Of a stretch of 64,000 nucleotides of DNA, positions 41,345 to 52,870 are shown in pieces. Positions within the stretch are counted from its first letter, which is position 1; the number at the start of each line of letters is the position of its first letter. Source of the DNA: Linnemannia schmuckeri (taxonomy: Eukaryota; Mortierellomycota; Mortierellomycetes; Mortierellales; Mortierellaceae). The notes beneath the pieces were generated by a model. The model was not told the DNA's origin. It did not search any database and saw nothing but the letters and a program-made list of their open reading frames with translations. The DNA lies in NCBI GenBank assembly GCA_029449235.1, contig JANATG010000001.1, forward strand, positions 620,001 through 684,000. Direction: 5' to 3'. The translations under genes and the position numbers were made by a program.

Positions 41345-44300
41345 TTAGTTTTGGGACCAGAACTGCTGCTGCTGGTTGCGACCAGATCCCTGGTGCTGGC
41401 TGGGGTGGTAACCTTGGTGGTGGCTAGGGTACTGGTAGTTCGAGAACATCTGCTGCTGGTAGTAACCTTGCTGACCGCCCTGGTGCATGTTGTTGCTGTT
41501 GTTGTTGCTGTTGTTGCCGCCAGGCTGCTGTCCCTGAAGCGACGAGGCTCCTGATCCGGAATTGTTGGACGACTGCGATCCTGCAGTGGCGTTCTTGTCC
41601 GACCCAGAGTAGTTGTTGTTGGTGCCAGAGTTACCCTTGGCGTTGTTGGTGGCGTTCGAGGTAGGCGTGGCAGGCTGCTGCTGATTGCCCAAGAAGTTCT
41701 GCATGCCGGGGTTGTACTTGCCGTAGGGGTCATTGTTCAAGCCACCCATGCCGTGGATGCCAGCGCCAGACATGTCTTCATATCCGCCCTGGGAATACTG
41801 GTTCGAGCTATAGTTGCCGTAAGGTGAGCTGCTGGCAGCGGCACCGGGCTTATTGGAGCCATGCTGGGGCTGCTGCTGCTGTTGCTGCTGGTGCTGGTAC
41901 ATAGGGTACATGTTCTTGTTGACAAAGGGCTGGCCGTATCCCGACTGCTGGTAGGCGTTGGGAAACTGGTTGGGCATGTAGTAGTAAGGGTAGTAGGGCA
42001 TGCCAGCCATGTTGGGGTAGGCCTGCTGCTGCTGCTGCTGTTGGAGAGTCTGCTGAGCCTGGGTGGTGCTGGTGGTCGAGGCGCCGGTGGTGCTGACAGC
42101 AGCAGATGCCTCCTGGTTGTACTTTCCATCGCGAGTCTGGTAGTTGTTGGCGCCGGTCACGGGGATCTGACCGTACGAGGCAGGATCGTAGTACATGGCC
42201 CTCTGGAGATCGTTTCCGTAAAGAGCAGCATAGTCGTTGGGGAGCGAAGCCATGGGGCCCATGCCGAAAGAGCCCAACTGATTAACGCCAGGCATGTACG
42301 AACCGTAAGGAGATCCCATCGCGTCGTGGCCCATGCCAGGGTGGTGGTGATGCTGGCCGAGGTAGTTGACAGCGGGATCCTGCTTTATGTACGAGGCGTT
42401 GGTGGCAGCCGGGGAGAGACCGCTGACAGCAACAGCAGGGGAAGCGGCAGCAGCCTGGTATCCAGAGGCTCCTGAAGGAATGTTGGGCTGACGACCGTAG
42501 GCAGGCTGTTGCTGCTGCTGAGCCTGGGGCTGAGTGGGGGGAGCAGTCTGAGCAGGGGTAGCAACGGGCTGCACAGCCTCGGACTGAGCGGCCTGAGCAG
42601 GCTGAATGGGTTCAGCAAGGGTAGCCTCAGGCTCAGCAGAGTCGGACTCGTCGTTCAAAGAGAAGCTGCCAAACTTGACAGCAACGCTCTGCAATGCCGA
42701 GGATCCGTTAGGCATGACAACGGGCGCATCCTGGTTCAAACGGCGGGGCTGGGGGGCGACCTTGGCCTTCAAACCAGGAGGTCCGACAGGGGTGGCAGCC
42801 TTGGGCGAGACAGGGGCAGCCTGAACGGGCTCAGGGGCGGCAACGACCTCAGGCTCTGGAGTAGGGGCAACAACCTCCTCAACCTTCTCCTCAACCTCCT
42901 TCTCCTCAACCTCCTTCTCCTCAACAACGGGCTCCACGACCTCGGGCTCGGGGGTTACGGGCTCAGGTGCCTTCTCCTCCTCAATAACAGCGGCGGCGAC
43001 TTCGGGAACTTCTTCAACAACGGGCTCCTCAACCTTGGGAGCAACGACTTCAGGAGCGGGTATAGGGGTAGCAACAGGAGCGAGAGCGGATGCGGGTGCG
43101 GGAACAGCGACAGGTGCGGGTGCAGGTGCAGGTGCAGGGTTAGGCCTAAACGCGACAAGTCAGAAATAGCGTATAAATATTTGCCCGAAATTACAATCTG
43201 AGATCCGACAAGGGTTTTTTTTTCGACTCGTGACTTCGAAGGTCTCATTTGCAAATGACGCTGCTTACTTGACAATCTTTGCCCATGACATTTTGCTCCC
43301 GGCAGGAATGGTGGCAGTATTCACTTTGCGAGGAGCAGGGATGGCAGAAACAGCAGCCGCAGCACTAGGGGATGCACTCCATGAGGCATCAGCTGCGGTT
43401 GTGGTGGATGTGGTAGCAGCGACGGTAGGTGTATCGTTCCGTCCGTTGGTGGCGGGAGTAGTCTCATTAGTTGTTGCAGGCGTGGTATCCCTTGTTGGCG
43501 TAACATTCCATGAGTCGGCTGAGGCTGCGGCAATTGCGTCAGTCTGGTCGCCCTTCTCTGCCTCGACAGTGTCAGCGTTCAAGGATGGCTCTGAAGTAGT
43601 AGTAGTGTTGTTGGCATCAGTCTCTGTCTTGGCAGGGCGTCCGTTCCTGTCGCCACCGTTCAATGCGCGAGGTCCACCTCTTGTTGCGCCACCACGTCCG
43701 CCACGGAATGAATCTATGTGTTTGTCAGCCAATTAAGTCTCCTTCATTAGAATCTTGATGAAAAATATCGTCTTATCTTTTCGCTGAGTACGCAACTGTC
43801 AAAATAGCCTTACCACCACGGCCGCGTCCTACGAATCCACCGCGCTGGCTGTTAGAGGAACGGAAGTCTTGCTTCTCAGAGGTGGTCTTTGGCTTGGGAG
43901 TCTTCTTCTTTCCCTTCACCTCGCCCCACTGAGTGGCATGTCCTAAAGTGTTGGAAAAAACGGAATGATAGGTGAGTCCAATGTCCTGTTTTAAGCAAAT
44001 ATACATCCTTAACGTGATTAGAACGCTATTTCTGTTAGAGTAAAGAGTTGTGCTCCGGTCCTAAGATCAACAACAGTCGTTGGAACAAGGCAAGGGGGCA
44101 AGCTGCATAATAAACAAGGAGAACAAAACAAAAAGAAACCGAACAACTCCATCCGTTTGTTGTCGTTGTCTGTTATCAATCCAATCGCTCCCTCTATTCT
44201 CCTTTGCGCTATTGCCCACAATTTCCTGCCTTGTCGCAAGGGTCCCGAGGTAGTGTGCAAGGGCTGACCGTCCTGTTGTTTACGGTTTCGGTTACGATAG

Positions 44301-45038
44301 CAAGTAGTATGATCCTATCCTCCCAATGTCCCGAGGCTGTCAACGTAACGTTCCACTGTGCCTTTCCTTTGTTTAGTATCTCATCTTGTGTGCGCCATCA
44401 TATCCACTTTCCCACACAGGGCACGGTCAGTACACTCAGAAAGTTGCAGGGCGGTCAATGTAGTACACTCCCGTCATTGACTAGCTCACCAACACCACCA
44501 CCTGACTCCGTCGACATTTCATATCTCTTTCTTTTTGTTCTGTACGTCGTTATTTAACAATGCATAAGTCCCAGGAATCAGTGATGTATACGAGATGGTA
44601 GCGAAGGGGAGAGTCAAAAGGAGGTACGTTGACACGACAAAAGATAAAAGAAAACAATGCGAGATCCACCCGAACGGGTTATCCGGAATGAAAGAGAAGG
44701 GGAGCAGGATCAAAACAAACGGGTTCGTCGAGAAGACAAGGGGATAGAAGGAGAGGGGGAGAAGGAGGGTCTACTGGGCTTTGTTCAGAGAGTAGAAAGG
44801 AAAGTGAAGGCAAGAAAAAAAAAGAGAAAAAAAAACCTAACTTACCATCACTGATCCTGAGAATGGTAGATTCCAAATCGCCGCCGGCATCCTGGATGGC
44901 ATACAAGAGGTCTTCCTCTGACCAGTCTGCGAAAAGTTCTTTGAGTGTTGACAGGGAGCCTCCATGTGCTTGACGAAGCTGACGCAGATCCTCTGGTTCA
45001 TCTTTGCGACGTGTGTTATTGCTATAAAAAGTGGCCAT
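41345..45038 (-). CDS. DEF1: RNA polymerase II degradation factor DEF1-like (CUE domain, Gln-rich)
   Basis: Four exons (45038-44846, 43942-43814, 43713-43269, 43145-41345), 855 aa. Residues about 30-65 form a CUE-type ubiquitin-binding fold: LSTLKELFADWSEEDLLYAIQDAGGDLESTILRISDG, followed across the intron by HATQWGEVK and a Lys-rich stretch. Yeast Def1 has the same order (LFPDWTSDDL.., then ITSGAVTRWDEVKK), and the same huge Gln-rich tail. Then come RGG-type segments (GRGRGG, FRGGRGG), an Ala/Pro/Thr-rich region, a Glu/Val repeat (EEKEVEEKEVEEKVEE) and a Gln/Asn/Gly/Tyr-rich C-terminus. Def1 promotes ubiquitylation and removal of stalled RNA polymerase II. Function is inferred from the CUE block and architecture. 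Intron 1 is long (about 900 nt) and without coding signs. Confidence 0.85.
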
Positions 45039-45826
45039 TATATCTTTCCTCCGGATTCATTTCGTTTTCGTTCATCGGTAACGGTAGCAGTAGTGGTAGT
45101 GGTCGTGGTAAGGAGGTAATGATAATTGTGTTATTTATTGGAGAAAAGAAAAAAAGGCGGTTTTTGTAAGCAAAGCTGATCAAGTCGATCGATGATGGAA
45201 CTTTGAAACAAAACGTTGTTCAAACTCGCGACTTTCTTCGTTCAAAGTAACCTCCTGTCAGCGCGCGAAAAGTCACTTGTCGGTGTTTTATCCCTTCGAC
45301 TGCGTTTCCGTTGGCTATTTACCATGTTCCTTGACTCTTTCCTGCGATTGAAAGTGTGGCGGGTTCCAATGTGTGTCTGCCATCAATATACTTTTTCAGT
45401 GGCGTTCCTGATTCATCTTACTCCTGGATCGCCTTTTTGTTATTTCCTGCATCGCTTGCTGTTTTTACCTTGTTGTATATATGAGAAAGAGTCGGGGTGT
45501 AAGAGAGTGCGTGCGTATGCGTGGCTGTACTGCTTGTGTGCGGATTGCGTGGTGGTGGTGGGTGGAAGGTGGGTAGAGAACGGTTAACGGTGAAAAGTGT
45601 GCAAAGTGAAAAGAAGAGAAAAAGAACAAAAAAGAAGTAAAGTTGCTGCAGCTTTGACATTTCCGGTCAATCAAATCTACACGTGATCCAAAGTGGCTTG
45701 TTAGGTGATCATCCACGGTCCACGACGGCAACGCGTTTTGCATCTCTCAAGCATTAACACGTCGCGCTACAAAATCGTAAAAGATAAGGATTGTGGGAGG
45801 AAAAAAGCAACAGCTGTCAAAGTATT
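45039..45826. other. Intergenic region upstream of DEF1 and downstream of URI
   Basis: About 0.8 kb between two leftward genes. No gene recognised; presumably the DEF1 promoter. Confidence 0.5.
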
Positions 45827-48800
45827 TTATTCTTTCGCCTGCTTGGCTAATGATCCAGTCAGCCTGGAGGCACGGAACAAGGACAGCTTCTTGGGTGGCA
45901 CGTTCCTATCATCCACAACCACAGGCTTCACTTCTTCTTCTTCCTCCTCCTCGTCGTCGTCGTCCTGATCTTCATCATACTCTCCAATAACTTCGGCCTC
46001 AGGGATAATCATACCCGGAGGGATCACCACCTGCTTCTCCCACATCTCCTCAATGTCGTCTCGCGTAAACGCGCCATATTGAGCGATCATTGCCTGTCTG
46101 CGCTCCTGATACTCACTCACAACCTACTAGTCAATTGACCAACAATAATGGCAACTTTACATGTCAGCAAAAAGGTCATTTACCACTAACGGCTTCCATG
46201 GCAGATAATAAGTACACAGACACTAATAAAAAAATGCCATTTGAATCATACCTGCCGCATAAGCATATCCTCCTCCAGCTCTTCTTCATCCACGGGCTCG
46301 ATCGTATCGCGCTCAACAACCGCGCCTTTCAGCAGTGCAGTGTCCTTAAGTTGGGAGCTTTCCACAGCAGGGATCGTGCGCAGGGTAGGTTCGGTCTTGG
46401 CCTTGGCTTTGGTACTCTTTGCCGATGCCTTGACTACTACTGGAGGCTCCCTCTCAACAACCATACCGCTTGATGCAGATCGTGACACCACTGCAGGAGC
46501 TGTCGCCTTTGACCGACTGATCGCCTCCTCCTCCTTCACTTGTTCGTCCGACAAAACAATGTTGCTTCCTGGAACTGCTGGCTCCGGCTCCATGCTGGAT
46601 CGCTGCTGTTGCTGACGGAACAAGGACGTCTTGCGGCGTCCACTTGACGCTGAGTCTACAAGAGGGATTGAGGCGAGTGGCTTCGTAAACGTGTTTTCGA
46701 TTACATCTTTGACTGTGATAATAGGCACTGGTGCTGGGACTGGAGACACACCTTCCTTGATGACTGCAGGCACATTTCTCTCAACCACCTCGAACACCCC
46801 TGGAGCTGACTTGAAACTTGGTGCGGGTACATTGCGCTCGATGACGCGATCAGATATTCCTCCAACTGCAGACTTGACTAAGACTGGGGTACGCTCCTGA
46901 ACTGTTCCCGCCGCAACTCCTACTCCTACTGCTGCTGCTGCTGCTGCTGCGCGACTTTGGGCAAACTTGGACATCTTTTTCGGTGCTGATGCTGGAGCTG
47001 ACTCTGGCTCAACTTCCTTTTCCACGACAACGGGTGTTTCTGCTTGTGCTCTTGACTGTTTAAACAATGAAACTTTCTTGGGTGCTGGCTTCAATGCAGA
47101 TTTGAGTGTGGTTGCTTCGGGTTCCGCTGCTGGAGTGTCGAAGATGGGTGCGTTCCCAAGCCCTGAAGGTCCTCCAGCCGCTGCTGTCATGTTGGCAAAG
47201 GTCGCCTCCAGGTTTGCCATGTTAACAATTTGGTCCGATCCTGCTGCCCTGGCCGATTGTTGCTTGGCTCTCATCTGGTTGTACAAATCCGCAGGCGATT
47301 TAGCTTTGGGTTTGGCTGCTGCTGTAGCTGGTGCCACGGGAGTAGGATGCGATCCCGGAGGGGCGGTGGTCGCTGAACGGACCTGACTGGGAGCAGACAT
47401 GGCGTCAAACTTTTTGGTCTTGGACATTTGTTCCGCAAAATGCACTCCCTTCTTCTTCTTCTGTGTAGCAGCTTCTCCAGCTGATCCTTGGCTCTGTGCA
47501 ATGCCTTCCTCTTCATCATCATGCTCGCTTGCGGAATGTTCCCAAACTTCCTCCTCATATTCTTCGTCCGAGTCCAAAGCCTTTGGTCTGAATTCGTCCT
47601 CGCTCTCGCCATCATCCTCAACCTCCTCGTACTCGTCCGACTCTGTTTCTTCGTCCGATGTAACGTCCTCGCCAGCCTCACGACGACGTTCCCTCTCTTC
47701 ATCCTCGCGCTCCAGTTCTGCGATCCGATCCAAGATGGCTCTGTCTCTCGCCTGTTCTTCGGGTGTCTTTTGAGAACCAGGCAGAATCTGATCGCCCTCC
47801 ATTTTGACGTCCGTCGCCTCCTCCATGTTGACATCCGTTGTCTCCTCCTTCTTCCCGTCAACTTCCATATCTCCTTCGCCAGCCTCGAGACGCCGTTCCT
47901 GTTCCTCTCCCTCATCCTGACGCTCTAATTCTGCAATTCGATCTAGCATAGCCTTGTCTCTTGCCAGTTCCTCGAGTGTCTTTTGAGAACCGCGCATACC
48001 CTGAGCCTTCTTGGCCTTGGCGGCCTTTTCCTCCTCGTCGTCCGAAAAGTATGGCTCTGTGATCTCAACAATCGGCAGTCCTTCTTCATTGTACTAGTTA
48101 TGAAACAAGAAGACAATTTAACCGCACGTTAGCTGTCACGTTCATTCGAAGGCTCGCGAATATGTCCGCAGCGGTGTCCATGGTGCAATTTATCTCTTGC
48201 CTCCTGCCCTCCAAGAAGTCCCGGAGCCATGCCACTCTTGTTACGAATCTCATCTTCCTGAGACTTCAGTTTTTCAATATTCTCCTGCACCACTATAAAA
48301 TAATACGAAGATTCAACATACGGTTAGCCTCTGCTTTCATTGAGCACATATTCCTCAGATTCAAAGTGAAAAAATGTAACAAACGTAGGCTTACGCTCCA
48401 TGCGCCTGTCAACAATTTCCGCCGCTTGAACAGCAGATCGGTCGACAAACCAGTTGTCGCCCAACATCACTAGAACCTCGTTCGTATGGATCAATTTTCC
48501 AGGCATAAACGCCAAGTTGCCGATGGGAACCTAATATGAGGAGCAAACATCATACACGATGTTAGATTCAACTTTCGACCGGCTCTGTACCGTAACAAAA
48601 ACAATAAATATCTCCTATTTGTGAAATACGTTGTTCGTGCGTACCATGACGGGATGGGAGATCTCCTTGGGAAGATCTAAGAGGGTGGTCTTGAGGGCCT
48701 GATAATCGGCCTCATAGTTCTTCCACCTGGCGAGTTCCTCATCCAGTCGCGTCAATGCTGCTGAGAACTTTGAAAAGTAAGTGGCGAGTTCTGCTGTTTC

Positions 48801-48833
48801 TGCAGCGCGATTGGGTTCCTGCGAGCGATCCAT
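45827..48833 (-). CDS. URI1: Unconventional prefoldin URI/Bud27 homologue
   Basis: Five exons (48833-48645, 48530-48395, 48292-48201, 48093-46252, 46123-45827), 851 aa. Residues about 10-135 form an alpha-type prefoldin: a helix with FSKFSAALTRLDEELARWKNYEADYQALK, beta-hairpin strands VPIGNLAFMPGKLIHTNEVLVMLGDNWFVDRSA and a second helix through LVQENIEKLKSQEDEI. The remainder is acidic and disordered. It has two near-identical blocks GSQKT.EE.ARD.A.LDRIAELER (starting about 47980 and 47775) that match the LEELERQEE region of URI. Short basic SLF(K/R)xSR motifs are repeated, the last near the C-terminus, where human URI has a SKFKAAR box. URI/Bud27 binds Rpb5, acts in RNA polymerase assembly with R2TP/HSP90 and is TOR-responsive. 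The third intron (48200-48094) appears to use a GC donor, which is the only way I could keep the frame. Confidence 0.85.
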
Positions 48834-49123
48834 GGTGAATTGTATGGAGGGGAGGGTGTTCGTAAAATGAATCGAAAGGGACAAGTGTGTTTGAGCAAGA
48901 TTCGCAACTGTCTGCACCTTTTCTACTTTTTTTTTTTAGCTGCAGGAAAACAGCAGAAGCAGTCACTTCGCTGTAAAGTAAGTTGAGCCGCTCTGGGTGA
49001 AAATAATGGAAAATGTGTATTGTTGATGCGTTCGTTCGTCGTTATTCCCTTCGTCCTTCAATGTATGGTTGTCAAGTCCTATCTAATACCTCTGCTGCAA
49101 GCCGCTGCCGCAACTATATCTCT
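48834..49123. other. Intergenic spacer between URI promoter side and DPM1 end
   Basis: 290 bp; nothing seen besides a T-run near 48929-48938. Confidence 0.45.
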
Positions 49124-50628
49124 CTAGACTGCCACGAACAGCTTCAAGAGTCCCTGGGCGTAGCTGACAATCTCCATGGCGCCCATCTTACTGTCTCCAA
49201 AGACACGGTCGACAAACGTGATGGGAACCTCTCCAATGGTATAGTTGAACTGTCTGGCACGGACCATCATCTCCATCTGGAAGACATAGCCCTTGGAGAT
49301 GCACGAGTTGATCAACTGGGTCAACACCTCCTTCTTGTACAGGCGGAAACTTCCAGTCAAATCAGACACGCCTGGGCGGAGCAACACCGAGGCCAAGAAG
49401 TTGGCCCCACGACTATTGTTGTTTTGTTAGGAAAAGGAGATCAGTGACATTGCTGGTTAGACATTATTGCTAGAGCTGCTTCCTGAACAATGATATCTGA
49501 GTTTTGCTTTTGACACGTCAAATTAATCCATGTTTCCTTGCCTGATAACCTTGCGCTTCAGATCCCACCCATAGACACCGCCGTTACCGGCATAGCGGGT
49601 TCCGGTGACCACATCCAAGTTCTTGGACTGCTGAAGACTAATAACGAATACAGAAAGTAACATAAACATGAGGTTGTTGGGTTATTTTTTTTGCGAAATT
49701 CTGTAAGGAATGTTCAATTGCAGGATTTTAGTTCACTCTGACTTACCGAATCATCTCAGGGATGAACTTGGGCTATTGTCATATAAACATTCGAAATAAA
49801 AAACAGAAGTACTTGTCAATTCTCGCCCTTCGTAAACCAACCTATCTCATTCCTCGATCGAACCATATCCTGCAACCACGCATAAGACATCCGTCAAACA
49901 GTCGGTTCATAGCTCTTTACGTGATGAGACATGTCAGCATCCAGAATGAAGATAAAATCGCCAGTAGCGTGCTGGATTCCGTGAACATATGCGGTACCTA
50001 CAAGACATCACACAAGCGAAATCGTAAATCTATCGTTAATAACTTAGATCGCTAGTTGGTGTTTCCTGAATTGCCAGCTGTCTCTGGATTATCCCTCGTC
50101 CTTACCAAGTCCAAGCTTTCCGGCGCGAGGTCTCAGCACCTATACAAAAGTCAATAAAATATAACATGGCATAAAGTGTTAAACAATGATCCATGGTTTT
50201 CACACGTGCAGCTGGCCAAATATCGCCACAGTGTGTTATATCTCTTACAATCCTGTTCTCGCCGTAGATCTTTTGAAGATCTTGGGCAACCTCCAAGGTC
50301 TTGTCGGGGCTGTTGTCATCAATGACAATAATCTCATAGTCAATGTTGCTATAAAATACGTGAAAACAGATCGCAAAAAAGTTAGACTCTCGTTCTTCTT
50401 CCTTACATCTCACTACTTGCTGATGCATGCTCGTTATGAGCCAACCTCATGCACGACAGTACAGCCTTTCGTGAAAGACATAAAAAAATAGCCAAAGAGC
50501 GCGACAAAAAGAAATAGAATAGCATACTTCTCGTGGAAGGTCTTGGTGAGGAGCCAGACAATGATGGGCAGGTTGTCCCTCTCGTTGTAGGTAGGAAGGA
50601 GCACAGAGTACTTGTGTTGGCCAGTCAT
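49124..50628 (-). CDS. DPM1: Dolichol-phosphate mannosyltransferase catalytic subunit
   Basis: Makes dolichol-phosphate mannose from GDP-mannose at the ER, the donor for O-mannosylation, N-glycan lumenal mannoses and GPI. Seven exons (50628-50528, 50348-50249, 50139-50106, 49997-49921, 49772-49747, 49637-49542, 49412-49124), 240 aa, divisible throughout. GT2 fold: SVLLPTYNERDNLPIIVWLL, YEIIVIDDNSPDKT (nucleotide binding), LRPRAGKLGLGTAYVHG, FILDADMSHHPKFIPEMI (DAD metal site), VVTGTRYAGNGGVYGWDLKRKVIS and GVSDLTGSFRLYKK. The protein ends at LFVAV with no C-terminal membrane anchor, so it is the human/S. pombe type that needs DPM2/DPM3-like partners, not the S. cerevisiae type. The sixth intron (49541-49413) starts with GC (CAG/GCAAGG). 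Confidence 0.95.
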
Positions 50629-50965
50629 GGTCGATGTGTGAGGAAGATGATGATGGTGTTGTTGATGAAGGCTGATGTAAGGAGATTGAAGGAGGGGTGT
50701 TGTGGCGGTGGTGTGGTCGTCGAGGATGTTGATGCTGACAGAGTCGCTGCTGTGTTCTCGGTGGTGAGGGTTGGTGAAAGAAGCAGAAGAAGTCGCGAGT
50801 GGGAGGGACATCAATGAAATATGACGAGAAAACAAAAAAAGGGGCCATAAGTTGTGAAATATGTGTTCGCTTCTTGAGGCTCCTCATTGCGTTAAACTGT
50901 ATCACGTGGCATTAACTTTTAATTGGTACATCAAAACCTATTGTAGACGAGGAAACAGTAGCCGC

Positions 50966-51062
50966 TGCCTCGCTCTTGGTCAAGCTGGGGCCCTGGGGGA
51001 CAGGTTAAAAGTCGCAAATATGAGGTACGAGGTGTGACCACGCTGTCCGGCAGGGAGTTGCT
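50966..51062 (-). pseudogene. Fragment of the TRM61 3' end
   Basis: About 95 bp closely resembling 53746-53838 inside the last TRM61 exon: both contain GGTCAAGCTGGGGCCCTG, then GTCGCAAA.ATGAGGTACGAGGT.TGACCACGCTG. On the - strand this encodes the GQRGHTSYL(M/I)FATF segment, but the frame breaks soon after and the terminal Ala-rich codons are gone. Same orientation as the parent, about 2.8 kb away. Confidence 0.85.
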
Positions 51063-51399
51063 CGCATTTCTAAAATCTCACTGTGGTGATATATTCCAAA
51101 CATTTAAAAACTTAAGAACGCGCTTCCTGGCTGGAAGTGGTCACCGCGTCGGGACAGATTCAGGAAGAGTGGCCGATGTCGTAGTCGAGATCCCGGTGAC
51201 CTTGACTGCAAAGGAGAGAACGACAGAGCAACCATCCTGGATTATTTTCGCTCAAATGTCGCTTAGACATAAGCTTGGAGCAACTTGTTTGCGATGATAA
51301 GGTGTGGGGCAAGCAGTTCGGCCAGCGGCATCAGAGTATCGCTCAAGCTCCTGCTTCCCAGTATGGGCACTGCCTCCTTGCCGATAAACATATCCAGCA

Positions 51400-52870
51400 A
51401 CATCACCAGTGCCTTTCAACTCTTCGTCTCCTTCTCAAAAGCCTTGACGTACTCTCCGACTGTTTCCAATTCCAGTGTAGCAGCCCTCCCATGCTTCATT
51501 ACATTCTTGGCAATGGTATTGAAAACGATGTACGGCATGCACGCATACGTCTCGGTGATCGGACCCGAGGCACGGTACATCAGATAGGTTGAGGGATGAT
51601 GAAATTTGCTCCGGAGATATCAAAGTTGAGCAATCCTGTTCCTGTTTGGTGTCTCGCAGGCGTTCTCCCCCCTTGTAAGCACAATAGTTTGTTCCATGCG
51701 CCCGGCATTCAAGAAGATCTTGACGGCCTTGCTCGATTGTGGCATGTCCAAAACCATAAGCTCCGCGGCCCCACCCAAAGACAGCGTCTCTTCCTTGTCA
51801 AGCCGGGTCGAGAAGGTGATGTAGCCTTTGACCGTACTCTGTAGCCAGGCTTATGGGGTAAACGTCCTCATATCTTGTCTACAGTGGGTTTGGCAATGAT
51901 GTCGTCCATGCCGTATCCTTGGTCGTTTCGAACCGCTCCCGATGTTATCTACTGTGGCGGTCCAGCCGTAAACCTCGATGGTGTTCGCCATAATCGCACG
52001 TCCAGTCCTCGTATCAAGAAGGATACATCCGGCGAGCGCCTTGATGCAGGCAAAGCGGTACTGGGGTGCAAGTCCCAATCCTCGTTAAGGATCATCTCGG
52101 CAACGGAATCGAGCTCAATGAATTTCCTGGGTCGAAGCATTACCGAGTAAGGAGACATCCGCAGCAAGTTGTCCAGATCGCTGTTCATCTCATCCAAACT
52201 GCCAGGTCCTCAAGTTCGAAGCTGAGTTTCCGCTTTTTCAGACCTGACTAGACGACCGAAAAGGTTGTTACCAACTGCGTCATTGAATAAATTATGAGTG
52301 CGTCAGAGCGTAATGCTCGATGCCGTCGGGGCTCTTCAGGTCAAAAGGGACCACGCCGGTCTACTCCGTCAGCACAGTCACCTTGACCTTCTCTGTGTCG
52401 GTTTCATGCACTCGCTGACAAACTGACATAACTGCGTCGTGGCCTGTGGATTCGAGAACTGGCCTTTTCATGGTGAGAGCTGTATCGGGCAGGTCACCTT
52501 GTAACACTACTCATAAATCATGCCAATGTTGTCATGGATCAACTGGCAGTTGTTGAGTTTCTTGTAGCCGTGTGCCTGAAGCTCGTTGGTAGGCACGGTC
52601 AGTTCAGAGGTCTCAAAGATCTTTTGCCAGAAAGGGAAGGGAGGTAATAGATTCGAACGTCTCACTCCTTGTTGAGTGACACCATCACGCCCAGCTTTGA
52701 AGGGTAGAACGACAGATAGATCTCAATCTAGAGATCAGTGCCGAGCTTGCGCTTGGGTGCCCTCATCGTCCTGTTCGAGCTGCCCGGGTGTGGGTGTGTC
52801 AGGCGCAGATGCAAGTGGAGGAGGACCGTCAGAGAAGGGTACCGACCCTTCAAGGCTCCAAAACGAAGTA
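51400..52870 (-). pseudogene. Fossil gene of the same decayed family as 5.4-9.8 kb
   Basis: Reading leftward, frame fragments join into one protein-like text with stops between. It starts with TPTPGQLEQDDEGTQAQA (near 52790), then FETSELTVPTNELQAHGYKKLNN (near 52560-52630), LVSECMK (52410), TGVVPFDL.SPDGIEHYAL (52310-52370), SPYSVMLRPRKFIELDSVAEM (52090-52155), RTGRAIMANTIEVYGWTATVDN (51950-52010), then FSTRLDKEETLSLGGAAELMVLDMPQSSKAVKIF (51710-51815). The block near 52310-52425 matches 6566-6672 of the + strand at nucleotide level (GCTGACGGAGTAGACCGGCG, then GGCATCGAGCATTACGC). The LDKEETLSLGG block matches 8870-8950. The parent family is not one I know. Multiple stops and shifts make it clearly dead. 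Confidence 0.6.

Noticed and set aside
41861..43201. Long Leu/Val/Gly-rich open frames on the + strand opposite DEF1
   Set aside because: Produced by the Gln/Ala/Pro-rich coding repeats on the other strand.
51034..51297. Open frame on the + strand with TLTAKERTTEQPSW considered as a gene start
   Set aside because: Lies in the fossil region, short, with no continuation by splicing; the surrounding homology is on the - strand.
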